In this document: piece by piece, positions 26,051-33,731 of the stretch | Layout of the letters: each line of letters opens with the position of its first letter | Position numbering within the stretch: position 1 is the first letter of the stretch | Assembly: GCA_903852495.1 (NCBI GenBank) | Contig: CAINRC010000005.1 | Location: 1-41,257, forward strand | DNA length: 41,257 bases | Source of the DNA: an uncultured Geobacteraceae bacterium | GTDB lineage: Bacteria; Desulfobacterota; Desulfuromonadia; Geobacterales; Pseudopelobacteraceae | Direction of reading: 5' to 3' | Notes under the pieces: model-generated | What the model saw: only the letters and a program-made list of their open reading frames with translations | What the model was told of the DNA's origin: nothing | Database searches by the model: none | Translations under genes and position numbers: made by a program

Positions 26051-26278
26051 CTAGTTTTTTGATGCAACTTTAACGGTTTCGTTTTTCACTACAGAGACAA
26101 CGCCTTTTACCATTCCAGTCATCAGCAATACTGCCGGGATTACCTGTGCTACAACTATCAGTGCGCAAAATCCTAAAAACACCCAAACAAAAATCCCGCT
26201 GCTGTCTTCACGTGCTCCTGATGCTGCGAATGCGCTTACCGGAGCCAGAATTCCCATTACCATCGCTAATACTCTCAT
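26051..26278 (-). CDS. Small exported or membrane protein under a sigma-54 promoter
   Basis: 75 residues, no family recognised. A signal-like first helix (MRVLAMVMGILAPVSAFAAS) is followed by a short polar stretch and a second helix (FVWVFLGFCALIVVAQVIPAVLLM, about 29-52) and a basic tail. It probably sits in the inner membrane with the middle outside. The gene has its own sigma-54 promoter at 26334 and an AGGAG site before the ATG at 26278. Mates at 25383 are in the same mould: small, two helices, sigma-54. Confidence 0.7.
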   Translation of the reverse strand: MRVLAMVMGILAPVSAFAASGAREDSSGIFVWVFLGFCALIVVAQVIPAVLLMTGMVKGVVSVVKNETVKVASKN

Positions 26279-26333
26279 GACATCCTCCTATTTTTAATTG
26301 CTGTTGAATTTGATTGCCTTTGCTTTACTACTT

Positions 26334-26349
26334 TGCACAGCCGGTGCCA
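26334..26349 (-). promoter_or_regulatory. Sigma-54 (-24/-12) promoter, minus strand
   Basis: The minus strand reads TGGCACCGGCTGTGCA, with GG and GC correctly spaced and mismatches only at positions 7 and 12 of the consensus. The start would be near 26323, giving a 45-base leader to the ATG at 26278. The stretch 26350-26621 upstream holds only the two hairpins listed separately. Confidence 0.72.
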
Positions 26350-26465
26350 AGTTGTACAAACAAACCATCAAAAGCCGTAACAGGCTGATATTTAACTAAA
26401 TTATTTTTTTGCTGTCACCAATGAGCTTATTTTTCCCGGAGCAGGGCCAGAGGATAGTATGAAAA

Positions 26466-26497
26466 AACCATACGTTAGAGACGACATCCGTATGGTT
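26466..26497. repeat. Perfect 9-bp hairpin
   Basis: AACCATACG (26466-26474) pairs with CGTATGGTT (26489-26497) around a 14-base loop, in an A/T-rich setting (AAAAA before, ACTTTTAT after). It could be a terminator for either direction, or an activator site upstream of the sigma-54 promoter at 26334; the sequence does not decide. Confidence 0.45.
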
Positions 26498-26581
26498 ACT
26501 TTTATAATTTCAGTGAGTTACAGTTTTTAGCGGCTTTGGAGCCATGTGTATAGTTCTTATATACTCCTCCTGATTGTGATC

Positions 26582-26597
26582 TTGGCGCGGGCGCCAA
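26582..26597. repeat. Perfect palindrome beside the IS3-like gene
   Basis: TTGGCGC (26582-26588) and GCGCCAA (26591-26597) form a perfect 7-bp repeat around GG. It lies 25 bases after the stop of the IS3 OrfA-like gene. It may be a short terminator or the remains of an element end. Confidence 0.4.
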
Positions 26598-26621
26598 AAC
26601 CAGGGCTTCCGGATTGCGGTT

Positions 26622-26945
26622 CTATATAGCGATTTTCGCTGTCAGGGACTGTATATCGGCAATTTGACTTTTCAGATGCTTTAATTCCTGAGTAAGCCGT
26701 TCATTCTCACTGCTAAGGTGCTGGATCATGCCCATCTCAGTGGCCGTGACTTCAGTGGCCGTGACTTCAGCCACCGTGCCTGTATCCTGCAGGTTTCCGG
26801 AATACAGCTTTATCCACTTGTAGAGCGTGTTGTAATGAATTCCCAAGTCTGAGGCGATCGCGACTACGCTGTAGTAGCTGTTAGCTACCAATTTTACTGC
26901 TGCAATTTTGTACCCCAGGTTATATCGAGTCTTCCTGTGTTCCAT
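26622..26945 (-). CDS. IS3-family OrfA-like protein without a partner
   Basis: About 107 residues. The N-terminal helix-turn-helix (KTRYNLGYKIAAVKLVANSYYSVVAIASDLGIHYNTLYKWIKLY) is typical of IS3-family OrfA transposase subunits, and the C-terminal half forms a leucine-rich coiled coil. No orfB or DDE catalytic domain follows in either frame, so it cannot transpose alone. Within the protein the sequence VTATE is repeated, from a 15-bp tandem duplication. The ATG at 26945 has AAGGAG upstream; an open frame extends to 27026 without a ribosome site. It could be a remnant or a domesticated DNA-binding protein. Confidence 0.68.
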   Translation of the reverse strand: MEHRKTRYNLGYKIAAVKLVANSYYSVVAIASDLGIHYNTLYKWIKLYSGNLQDTGTVAEVTATEVTATEMGMIQHLSSENERLTQELKHLKSQIADIQSLTAKIAI

Positions 26946-27052
26946 ATATATTCTCCTTACGTTATATTTTGGTTTTGGTTGTTCATTGACGCTTAAAATT
27001 GCCCCGCCCCTGGTAGTTGTGTTCAAAATTGGGGAAGAACAAAATCACTACG

Positions 27053-27099
27053 CTGGGGATACTTCCCCAGAGCAGACCCTCGTCACGTCATAACGAGGG
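27053..27099. other. Tandem hairpins in a gene-free stretch
   Basis: Two perfect hairpins stand side by side: CTGGGGA-TACT-TCCCCAG (27053-27070) and CCCTCGT-N9-ACGAGGG (27077-27099). The surrounding 26946-27399 has no convincing reading frame. The arrangement could be an unlabelled structured RNA, the end of the IS3-like element or a two-way terminator. I match it to no known riboswitch. Confidence 0.4.
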
Positions 27100-27325
27100 G
27101 TTGCCTGATGGACACTGGCCTGCAAAATGACCGTAATTCGTAGGTGGTTCGGCATACCCCGCCCGTAAGTGCCTATTTTTTAGCTTTTCGGATAACAGAC
27201 CGTTTCAGGTTTATTTACAACTCCGTCAAAATAACTATTGACACGTAATTACAGCTAGTTACATACCATGCACAATCACTGTGCAAACAGATAAAACGCC
27301 AGATTTTATGTGACATTTTTGAAAC

Positions 27326-27369
27326 ATATCCACAGTTCCCACAGGGTTATCCACAATTTTTGTGGAAAC
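27326..27369. other. Cluster of DnaA-box-like sequences
   Basis: TTATCCACA at 27347-27355 is a perfect DnaA box. ATATCCACA at 27326-27334 differs by one base. TGTGGAAAC at 27361-27369 is a weaker box on the other strand. All lie within 44 bases of A/T-rich DNA next to the C70 lipoprotein stop. No dnaA, dnaN, parAB or replication gene is nearby, so an origin is doubtful. Confidence 0.3.
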
Positions 27370-27399
27370 GTTCCCTCCCTAAAAAAATCAGTCACTTAG

Positions 27400-28707
27400 T
27401 CATTTTTGGGCAATATTGTAAAAATAGCAGGTCTGCAAATGGGTGTACGCCGGTCCGCCTATCCATTTGTCATACGCCACACTTTGCCGCTCCCCGACAC
27501 CCTGAGGCAACGGATTGATGATATGCACCATTCTGGTCTCCGGAACAGTCGTCAAGTCCTCATAATAGCCAACCGCGACCATGTAATGCCCCCCACCTTT
27601 TTTCCAGCGCCATAAAAAAGCCACCGGCTTTTCGGCATCGATCAATCCTTTCAAGTCCGTCCAGGAAAGGGCGGCCCCTTTCATTTTTTCCCAGGGGGTA
27701 CCGCTTTTGTTAGTGCTTAAAACCATTTCTGCCGCAAACCCCCAGTTATCAAACAACGGATAATATGGTTTGTTGCACACTCCCGTACTGCCATTAGCGC
27801 AGCATGAGCTCTGGGAAAATGCGTCATTCGCCTGTGCGCATTGCGTCAGTGCCGAGGAGTCACCACCGGCAAAAAGCATGGTCATCCGGCCGGTCGCCGC
27901 CCAGCACCATTGATTCTCTGACTGGGGGACAAGTTCAACATTCAGGCGTTTTTCCGCCTTGCTAACGGCTTTACCAACCGATTTGGCTGGTGAGGAATAC
28001 GCAGGCCGAGACTGCATTTTAGATACGGACTGTTTTGTCACAATGCCATCATCAGGCGGCACCATACTGTCATATGAATCCAGTGCCAATACTGTTTGCG
28101 ACTTGATTTCATCCGCTATTTTCATGAATTCATACCTGCTCCCAGGAACAAACGAACAGGAATCATTTTTGAAGAGCGGTATCAGGATATTTCTGCCGTC
28201 GCTTTCAAACCCCACAAAGGAAAGCTCAAGCTCTTCAACGTCAAGCAGATAGGAATTATCCGGATTGAGCGCATTGGCGGACATTATCTCCAGAGCTTTC
28301 TCAACAATCGCTTTCGACCTGGTTGCAACATATTCCCATTGATCTTCAGCAACCATGATCTGGATGCTGCCAATCGGTTTTCCTCTGACCAGAACCGGAA
28401 AAAGATATTCATCCTTTTCTACAATCATGTACTCCCCGGGAACCCCGTTTTTAACCAGGGCATCCAGATCTATTGTTTTAACTTCAATCGGCTCGCCCAG
28501 ATCCTCATTACCGACATCACTCGCCGATTCATACCCGTAAAGCTGTGGATCAGAAGCCAGCGCCATTTTATTTAATGTCGTCAGCCCTTCTTGTGCCGCC
28601 TGGACGGGGCTGTTGGAAGAATTGCTTGAGCAGGTCACCAAAAATACCGTGCATACCAGCAAGAGTACGACGATGCCGCGTGAAACATCAATTGGTCGTA
28701 GTTTCAT
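27400..28707 (-). CDS. Papain-like (C70) cysteine peptidase lipoprotein
   Basis: About 435 residues. A lipoprotein signal ends at LVTC (Cys26), so it is lipid-anchored on the periplasmic side. The C-terminal half carries a papain-like (AvrRpt2/C70-like) domain: Cys268 in NQWCWAA, His374 in GGGHYMVAV and Asn398 in IINPLPQ. Several further cysteines (QSSCCANGSTGVC) may form disulfides. The N-terminal 230 residues have no family I recognise. The ATG at 28707 is preferred because GGAGG lies inside the stretch before it. It is the last gene of the minus-strand train. A hydrolase acting on envelope or extracellular peptides is likely; the substrate is unknown. Confidence 0.75.
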   Translation of the reverse strand: MKLRPIDVSRGIVVLLLVCTVFLVTCSSNSSNSPVQAAQEGLTTLNKMALASDPQLYGYESASDVGNEDLGEPIEVKTIDLDALVKNGVPGEYMIVEKDEYLFPVLVRGKPIGSIQIMVAEDQWEYVATRSKAIVEKALEIMSANALNPDNSYLLDVEELELSFVGFESDGRNILIPLFKNDSCSFVPGSRYEFMKIADEIKSQTVLALDSYDSMVPPDDGIVTKQSVSKMQSRPAYSSPAKSVGKAVSKAEKRLNVELVPQSENQWCWAATGRMTMLFAGGDSSALTQCAQANDAFSQSSCCANGSTGVCNKPYYPLFDNWGFAAEMVLSTNKSGTPWEKMKGAALSWTDLKGLIDAEKPVAFLWRWKKGGGHYMVAVGYYEDLTTVPETRMVHIINPLPQGVGERQSVAYDKWIGGPAYTHLQTCYFYNIAQK

Positions 28708-28775
28708 AACTTCCACTCCTCCCATTCTTCGCGAACCGGTCCGTCACCATCCCCTTGTAAGATTCAACGCCAATA

Positions 28776-29540
28776 CTAAAACAGATAGCGTAGCCCCATC
28801 AGCATACCGTGGCTGCGCAAAGGTGCCGAAGTCCCGCTCATCGCCTCTGAAGTGACCGTCCCATCCATCCGCATGGTTCCTGCGTTGGTCTGGCCCCTGC
28901 CCAGATCGGTATAACGGTAGGAAAGATCCAGAATCAGATGTTCTGTCAGCTCGACACCGGTTCCGCCGGTAAACATAAACGCCAGATTCGTCCTTTCTCC
29001 CGAAGGGACGATGCTATAGGTGTGACCGGGAAGCTGGGGGAAACGATAAGTCATCTCATCCAGCCAGTTGGTGGCAAAACCGACGCCACCCCCCACAAAT
29101 GGCTGAAAACGACCAAGAGTGGTACCGGTCAGGCCGTTGATATCGAAATACAGGTTGAGCAGGCCGCTCAGTGATGAAGCCTTACCGGAAACCGGTTGCG
29201 GCCCGGTAACGCCAATAAAATTTGCCTGGCCGGAATACTGCATATTGGGGCGGTATGCCAGAGCAACTTCTGTCCGCAGCCATGGCTGCAGCCGAAGGCC
29301 AAGCGCTCCCTCAACAAAAAAATAGCTGCCATACTCTCCATACGCACCAAGTGCTCGGCCGTCACTGCCGATCACGTTGCCGAAATACGCCGGGTTGACG
29401 CCACCATTGTCATCGCTGAAATTAGCGTTTTTCAGCCAATCAATCCCGGCTGAAGCGCGGACGTACAGTTCGTTGGCAATGGCACTCGATGACAGACACA
29501 CCATCAGTAACAGTGTGAATACTATAGTTTTACGATTCAT
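28776..29540 (-). CDS. Outer-membrane beta-barrel protein
   Basis: About 254 residues. A signal (MNRKTIVFTLLLMVCLSSSAIA, cut near residue 22) is followed by alternating amphipathic strands typical of a small 8-stranded OmpA-like or OMP_b-brl barrel. It ends in the outer-membrane sorting phenylalanine (GMLMGLRYLF). The gene lies 10 bases after its upstream neighbour and 68 bases before the C70 lipoprotein. The ATG at 29540 is chosen because the signal peptide begins there; an ATG at 29549 adds three residues. It may be a surface anchor or channel for this locus, but nothing proves it. Confidence 0.78.
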   Translation of the reverse strand: MNRKTIVFTLLLMVCLSSSAIANELYVRASAGIDWLKNANFSDDNGGVNPAYFGNVIGSDGRALGAYGEYGSYFFVEGALGLRLQPWLRTEVALAYRPNMQYSGQANFIGVTGPQPVSGKASSLSGLLNLYFDINGLTGTTLGRFQPFVGGGVGFATNWLDEMTYRFPQLPGHTYSIVPSGERTNLAFMFTGGTGVELTEHLILDLSYRYTDLGRGQTNAGTMRMDGTVTSEAMSGTSAPLRSHGMLMGLRYLF

Positions 29541-29550
29541 TTTTGTCATA

Positions 29551-29943
29551 CTAGTAACTAACTGTAATTTCAGATGTTTTATCTGAGTTACTTGATGTCT
29601 GGGTAACCCTGAAAGAGGTCCCATTGTTCTTAATCAGCTTCCAGACCGCACGCACGGGTTTCGGCGCGCCACTGCTGTTATCGACAAAGTAGCGCACTAT
29701 TGCTCCATCCGGGTCGATCTCCCAGGTTTTGCACTCAACAACTTTCGGATAGCCGTTGCAGGTCAATGTCCCACCCTCGTTGAAGGTCACGCTTCCAGCC
29801 TTGTAGGCGGAACTCACCATTGTTTTACCGGAGACCATCTCCTTCGTGAACCGGTTGGTGGCCTGCGTTTGCTCCGCCGAAGCGACGACCGCGCTTACCA
29901 TCATACTGAGTAGTGCTACTGTTGTGATAATTACCTTCTTCAT
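29551..29943 (-). CDS. Secreted protein of unknown function
   Basis: 130 residues. The signal MKKVIITTVALLSMMVSAVVASAEQ ends near residue 24. The mature part is rich in Thr/Ser/Lys and beta-prone, with two cysteines (LTCNGYPKVVECKTWEI) that can pair. No family recognised. AGGAGGAACAG precedes the ATG at 29943. The beta-barrel gene begins 10 bases after its stop, so the two are cotranscribed. Confidence 0.65.
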   Translation of the reverse strand: MKKVIITTVALLSMMVSAVVASAEQTQATNRFTKEMVSGKTMVSSAYKAGSVTFNEGGTLTCNGYPKVVECKTWEIDPDGAIVRYFVDNSSGAPKPVRAVWKLIKNNGTSFRVTQTSSNSDKTSEITVSY

Positions 29944-30005
29944 TCGTCTGTTCCTCCTGTTTTTTGTATTCTACCTTTTGGTAGTTCAGATAAGAGAGGC
30001 CCGCT

Positions 30006-30419
30006 CTACGGCGGCGGGATGCGTCCCGCTATCAGCCAGGACAGATTGAACCAGGCGTGCAGCAGCACGCAGGGAAACAACCGGTTTGTTCGTTCAAAGA
30101 GCCAGCCAAGCGCCAGTGACGGAATAAGGATGGCAACCGACGCTCCCCCCTGCCAGGGAATGTGCAGGGCGGCAAAACAGCAGCTTGTAAGCCAGTTGGC
30201 CCGTGACAGCCCCAACAGCGGCTGCACGCTCCAGGGATACGCCAGCACACGGTAGTGCAGCCCCCTCCTGAAAAATGCTTCCTCCCAGAAAGGGGCTGCC
30301 AGCAGCAGATACCAAAACGGCACTGTGGTTGTACGGGGCAGCAGCCCCAACTTTAGCCCGGCCAGTGCCGCAAGCGGCGCCGCCATCAGCAGCAGCGCGA
30401 CTTTCAGGCGCATGGTCAT
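30006..30419 (-). CDS. mrtJ: MrtJ, glutamic-type intramembrane protease for JDVT-CTERM proteins
   Basis: 137 residues of the CPBP (CAAX-prenyl-protease-like) family. The catalytic motifs are EExxFR (E46-E47, R51), FxxLH (H86) and HAWFN (H121, N125), inside four hydrophobic helices. Dedicated small CPBP enzymes called MrtJ pair with proteins carrying a JDVT-CTERM signal and cut them at the membrane. Here the gene overlaps the preceding gene by 4 bases (ATGA), and that gene encodes just such a tail. The match of protease to target rests on established JDVT-CTERM/MrtJ biology plus the overlap. Cleavage is not shown. Confidence 0.82.
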   Translation of the reverse strand: MTMRLKVALLLMAAPLAALAGLKLGLLPRTTTVPFWYLLLAAPFWEEAFFRRGLHYRVLAYPWSVQPLLGLSRANWLTSCCFAALHIPWQGGASVAILIPSLALGWLFERTNRLFPCVLLHAWFNLSWLIAGRIPPP

Positions 30420-32782
30420 GAAGAGCGGTTACCGCTTCTTTGCTTCGGTGCGACGACGTACAGCAGCGGGAAGATGAAGGTCAGCAGCAGGAGCAGATCC
30501 GTCACGCCGCGCCCGCCAATGGTACATCCGCCACCGCCACCGGAGGATTGCTGCAGCACCGGTACCGCGAAAGTTGCTTCATCAGTTCGCTGGAATGTTC
30601 CGGTGGTTGTATCGGCAATCGCCGCTACTGTTTTACTGAAATGAAGACCACGGTCGGAAATCAGTGCCGTACCGTTATTATCGTCAGCGCTTACCGAAAA
30701 TGTATACTCACCCGGTGCCAGATCATTCAGAGCCACCGTGTAAACCCCGTCTTCCGCGTTTAAATCACCGCCCGTTCCATCATCGACCAAAGTAAGAGCC
30801 GTGCGAACCAGCTTACCGGCACGGTCATATACATCTGCCCGCACCGTAGCCTGCAGCACCGGTTTATCCAGTTTGAGCGACACCTCCAGCAGATTTCCCG
30901 ACACCGGGCGCTGGAGCACATTAATCTTCATCTGCAATTGCGATGGCGAGCTGGCCAAAATCGCCACTTCACCGTTAACCGTCTGCAGCGCGGTCAGCGT
31001 CGCGATCCAGGTTCCCGGTGTGCCGACATAAATTGCCGGATCAATAACAAAATGCCAGGCACTGTTTAGTGTATCTGCTTCCAGCGTAATCCCGGCCGGC
31101 AGGTTTGTGGCGCTTATTTTCACCCCTTTCGGGTCAGTCAAACCGGGAACCAGCTTCGCATAATCAGCACTTGATGCCGCAAAAGTGATTGTCGGCAGTT
31201 CATCATGTTTACTGATCAAAAACGGCAGTTCATGTGTTTGACCCGCTGACAGCACTGTCACCGTTGATCCGCTGATAATGGCATACTCAATCCCATCTGC
31301 TTCGTTTGCCGCCGTCGATATCTTGGCTTCAAGATCAGCAGGAGTGCGTGCGATAGTGACGTTGCCGCCTGTCTGACCGGCAAACTGGGCTAAATCAATC
31401 ATTTCTTCGCTTGCCAGATCCTGAGCCAGCGCCCTGACAACTTTCGGCGCGGACCGTTGGACCGATTTGGCGGCGCTGGCGATTTCAAATGAATTACAGA
31501 ACACTTTCAGCTGGACATTATATTGGCGCAGATCTTTCAGCAGTGCAGCGGTCAATTTCTGATTCGATGTATTTGTAAACAGGTATATGACGGTGACCTT
31601 ATTCGCCGGAATGGTACCCTGATACGCTTTAACCTCCACAAGAGCCGATTCAAGTGCCGCTTGCAGAGTAACCGCCCCCCCCTTGGTCGCGGCGGCTATC
31701 GCATCGGTCACGGTTTTCCGGTTACCGGCTGTCACAGTGGTGCGAGCCACTACCTTGCTTGAACCATCCATTACCTGCAGCATCCCGCCTACCGGGACTC
31801 CATCCGCAAAAGTTGCGGCCGCATCCTGAGCAGTCGTCCATTGCGTTGAAGTAAGATTTGCATCAATCAGCACCAGATTAAGAGGCGCTTCGTCAACCCA
31901 GAGGATATTCAAGACAGCGTCATAACCGGTCGGTTTTCCGGTTTGTGACGCTGTCGCCTTGGTGACTGTTTTGTTTTTAAACGCATCATACTGGAGCCGG
32001 TTTCTTTTCCGTGCGTATTCCGGATCAGTTGATGGGGCCGAAGTGAGGGTATCCCATATTGATTTGCCGAACGTGCGGTACTGTGCCGTGTCCGTTATTA
32101 ATGCGCCGGCCCTTGGTGTCCCTGTATAGGTGTCTGCAGTGGAAAACCAGTTCGGATACGTCGCATGGCCGTTCATGATTGAAGGCTGAGTACCGTCATC
32201 ATCTGAGGCCGGAAAATCAATTGCGCCTGAACTCGTCATTTGTGCGATGGTTTTTCCGTTAGAGTCCCGGTATTCATCCTCAAGGCCATAGATATAATGA
32301 CCGGACTCGTGGGCCATCACCGCACCCTGCGCTTCATCCCAAGTATTATCAGTGAACGTTGTATACATGTTGATTTGAGAATTTGCTTCATTCCACCCGG
32401 CAACAGGTGCCGATGCATGCCCCGCTTTGGTGCCGAAATACCTGATATCTGTGTTAGCCCATGTTTTTTTGTTCCGGAAGATATAGACATTTCTCAGGCG
32501 GTGCAGATTATTGGTCATTGCGTACACAGAAGCGGCATAATCTTTTACCGTTGCCTCCATTTCAGCCTTGGTCATCCCCCGGGGGAGTGAAGCGGTTGTA
32601 ACGACCTTGTCCGGATCCCAGTCCAGCGAGATGGTGACATCAACATCTGTCACGCCGGTAACTGAATTATGCGACATGATACTCAGCGGGTTAATTGCGC
32701 CGCACACCGGCATGGCCGTTGCGAACAGCAGCAGGCAGATGCTGAAGAGTGCGGTCAGCCGTGTGTTGATTGTCTGGTTCAT
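30416..32782 (-). CDS. CLCA-like metalloprotease/VWA protein with JDVT-CTERM-like tail
   Basis: 788 residues. A signal peptide (1-29) is followed by an N-terminal domain with H158-E-S-G-H162 and a downstream D-E-Y (GLEDEY), the zinc-binding layout of CLCA-type self-cleaving proteases. A VWA-like domain (about 300-440) follows, but its first metal-site motif reads DANLT instead of DxSxS. The later region, near 635-735, has the beta-rich DRAGKLVRTALTLVDDGTGGDLNAEDG pattern of a choice-of-anchor X domain. The C-terminus has a Gly-rich stretch, Cys753, a membrane helix (763-777) and a basic end, the JDVT-CTERM form. It is translated together with MrtJ. Roles in surface proteolysis or adhesion are inferred. 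Confidence 0.8.
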   Translation of the reverse strand: MNQTINTRLTALFSICLLLFATAMPVCGAINPLSIMSHNSVTGVTDVDVTISLDWDPDKVVTTASLPRGMTKAEMEATVKDYAASVYAMTNNLHRLRNVYIFRNKKTWANTDIRYFGTKAGHASAPVAGWNEANSQINMYTTFTDNTWDEAQGAVMAHESGHYIYGLEDEYRDSNGKTIAQMTSSGAIDFPASDDDGTQPSIMNGHATYPNWFSTADTYTGTPRAGALITDTAQYRTFGKSIWDTLTSAPSTDPEYARKRNRLQYDAFKNKTVTKATASQTGKPTGYDAVLNILWVDEAPLNLVLIDANLTSTQWTTAQDAAATFADGVPVGGMLQVMDGSSKVVARTTVTAGNRKTVTDAIAAATKGGAVTLQAALESALVEVKAYQGTIPANKVTVIYLFTNTSNQKLTAALLKDLRQYNVQLKVFCNSFEIASAAKSVQRSAPKVVRALAQDLASEEMIDLAQFAGQTGGNVTIARTPADLEAKISTAANEADGIEYAIISGSTVTVLSAGQTHELPFLISKHDELPTITFAASSADYAKLVPGLTDPKGVKISATNLPAGITLEADTLNSAWHFVIDPAIYVGTPGTWIATLTALQTVNGEVAILASSPSQLQMKINVLQRPVSGNLLEVSLKLDKPVLQATVRADVYDRAGKLVRTALTLVDDGTGGDLNAEDGVYTVALNDLAPGEYTFSVSADDNNGTALISDRGLHFSKTVAAIADTTTGTFQRTDEATFAVPVLQQSSGGGGGCTIGGRGVTDLLLLLTFIFPLLYVVAPKQRSGNRSS

Positions 32783-32829
32783 GGGAACCCCCTTCTTGGA
32801 ATTATGGTGGACTTAAGGCATGGGCTCGT

Positions 32830-33210
32830 TCAAGGCTTCTTTACCCAGTTCCCTGTTTTGCAGTCATTTGGCTTAACTACTTTGCAGAAGCAATCGAAGT
32901 CATCCAATGAACAGCTGTATGGCAGTTTTTTCTCTGGGTCTGACATGTAATTAATGCATACACCATCAAAGCATTGATAAAAGCGTTCAATCATATGCCC
33001 GCTCTTCGTAACTTTATTTCCATTGTCATTACTCGTTCTGGTTACGGCATAGGGTGTCACTAAACACCGTACGTTCACATCATTACTACATACATACTTG
33101 ATCTCAGCAGCGGCATCAGCCTGGCGCGAAAACGCCGTTACTACAGCCAGTACGGCAATGGCGGCGATCAACAGAACGGGGAGGTTTCTTCTCGTACGTG
33201 CAGTTTTCAT
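32830..33210 (-). CDS. Secreted cysteine-rich protein of unknown function
   Basis: 126 residues. A basic signal (MKTARTRRNLPVLLIAAIAVLAVVTAFSRQADA) is followed by a short mature part with eight cysteines (CSNDVNVRC, CFDGVC, CSLDDFDCFC, DC), suggesting disulfides. Family not recognised. It has GGAGG upstream of the ATG at 33210 and lies 47 bases before the CLCA-like gene and 24 bases after the next upstream gene, so it belongs to the same train. Confidence 0.65.
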   Translation of the reverse strand: MKTARTRRNLPVLLIAAIAVLAVVTAFSRQADAAAEIKYVCSNDVNVRCLVTPYAVTRTSNDNGNKVTKSGHMIERFYQCFDGVCINYMSDPEKKLPYSCSLDDFDCFCKVVKPNDCKTGNWVKKP

Positions 33211-33234
33211 AATGTGTTCCTCCAGGGAAATTAC

Positions 33235-33600
33235 TTAATTAACCTTCTTCCACCCTCTATTGCAGGTTTTGGATATATCGAAAAACCCGTCGCGTGATGG
33301 ATTCTTTAAGCAAGCCAGACGACAATATGTAGAAATATCATTAGAGTTTTCGGAGGGGTCAATATTTTCATAGGTTTTATTCCCTGGCTGGAATGTAGCA
33401 CTAAACTTCGACGGGTTCAGGCTGGTTGGCTTTGCATCATCGTATATAACTGTACAGGCGAACCCACTATTATCTTGCGGACCTGGATCTTGTGAGTTTT
33501 GTGAGATGTAAACAACATCTACCCTTTGTGCAGCCGCCAACCCTGGCATCATCAAACAGCCCACTATCATCCCGGCCAGCACCATTATTTTTGTTTTCAT
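33235..33600 (-). CDS. Secreted protein with the shared MK-K leader (member 1)
   Basis: 121 residues. A signal (MKTKIMVLAGMIVGCLMMPGLAAAQ) precedes a mature part rich in Asn, Ser and Pro with four cysteines. No family recognised. The start region (CGGAGGAAAAGAC before the ATG, then MK-T-K) is almost the same as at 36157, 38846 and 41117 although the mature parts differ. A paired palindromic repeat (33646-33720) separates it from the gene upstream. It may be read from the sigma-54 promoter at 34306, which lies 700 bases upstream. Confidence 0.68.
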   Translation of the reverse strand: MKTKIMVLAGMIVGCLMMPGLAAAQRVDVVYISQNSQDPGPQDNSGFACTVIYDDAKPTSLNPSKFSATFQPGNKTYENIDPSENSNDISTYCRLACLKNPSRDGFFDISKTCNRGWKKVN

Positions 33601-33645
33601 TGTCTTTTCCTCCGTTCCTTTTATATGGTCAGGTTCTTGTTTTTT

Positions 33646-33720
33646 GCTCCCCTCCTTGCCAAGGAGGGGCCAGGGGCGGATTTTTCTCCCCCTCTTACAG
33701 GTAAGAGGGGGTCGGGGGAG
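33646..33720. repeat. GC-rich paired palindromic repeat (copy B)
   Basis: CTCCCCTCCTTGCCAAGGAGGGG forms one small hairpin and CTCCCCCTCTTACAGGTAAGAGGGGG the other, around a centre of about 12 bases. It stands between two secreted-protein genes. The same inner word (CTCCTTGCCAAGGAG) occurs at 36207 and 41169. Confidence 0.78.
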
Positions 33721-33731
33721 TTATGAAATCA

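Noticed and set aside
27326-27369. Chromosomal or plasmid replication origin at the DnaA boxes
   Set aside because: One perfect and two weak boxes in 44 bases, with no dnaA, dnaN, rep or par gene nearby, is too little evidence.
29540-29560. Word GTCATACTAGTA shared by 13088 and 29546 as a common operator
   Set aside because: At 29546 it lies across a gene junction where stop and start codons dictate most bases, so the likeness is probably chance.
33420-33445. GEMM (cyclic-di-GMP) riboswitch core suggested by GCAAAGCC on the minus strand
   Set aside because: The rest of the riboswitch consensus is missing and the word lies in the coding part of the gene at 33235-33600.
33646-33720. Palindromic copy B as a simple transcription terminator
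   Set aside because: There is no run of T after either hairpin in the reading direction, and related copies occur in places where no transcript should end.
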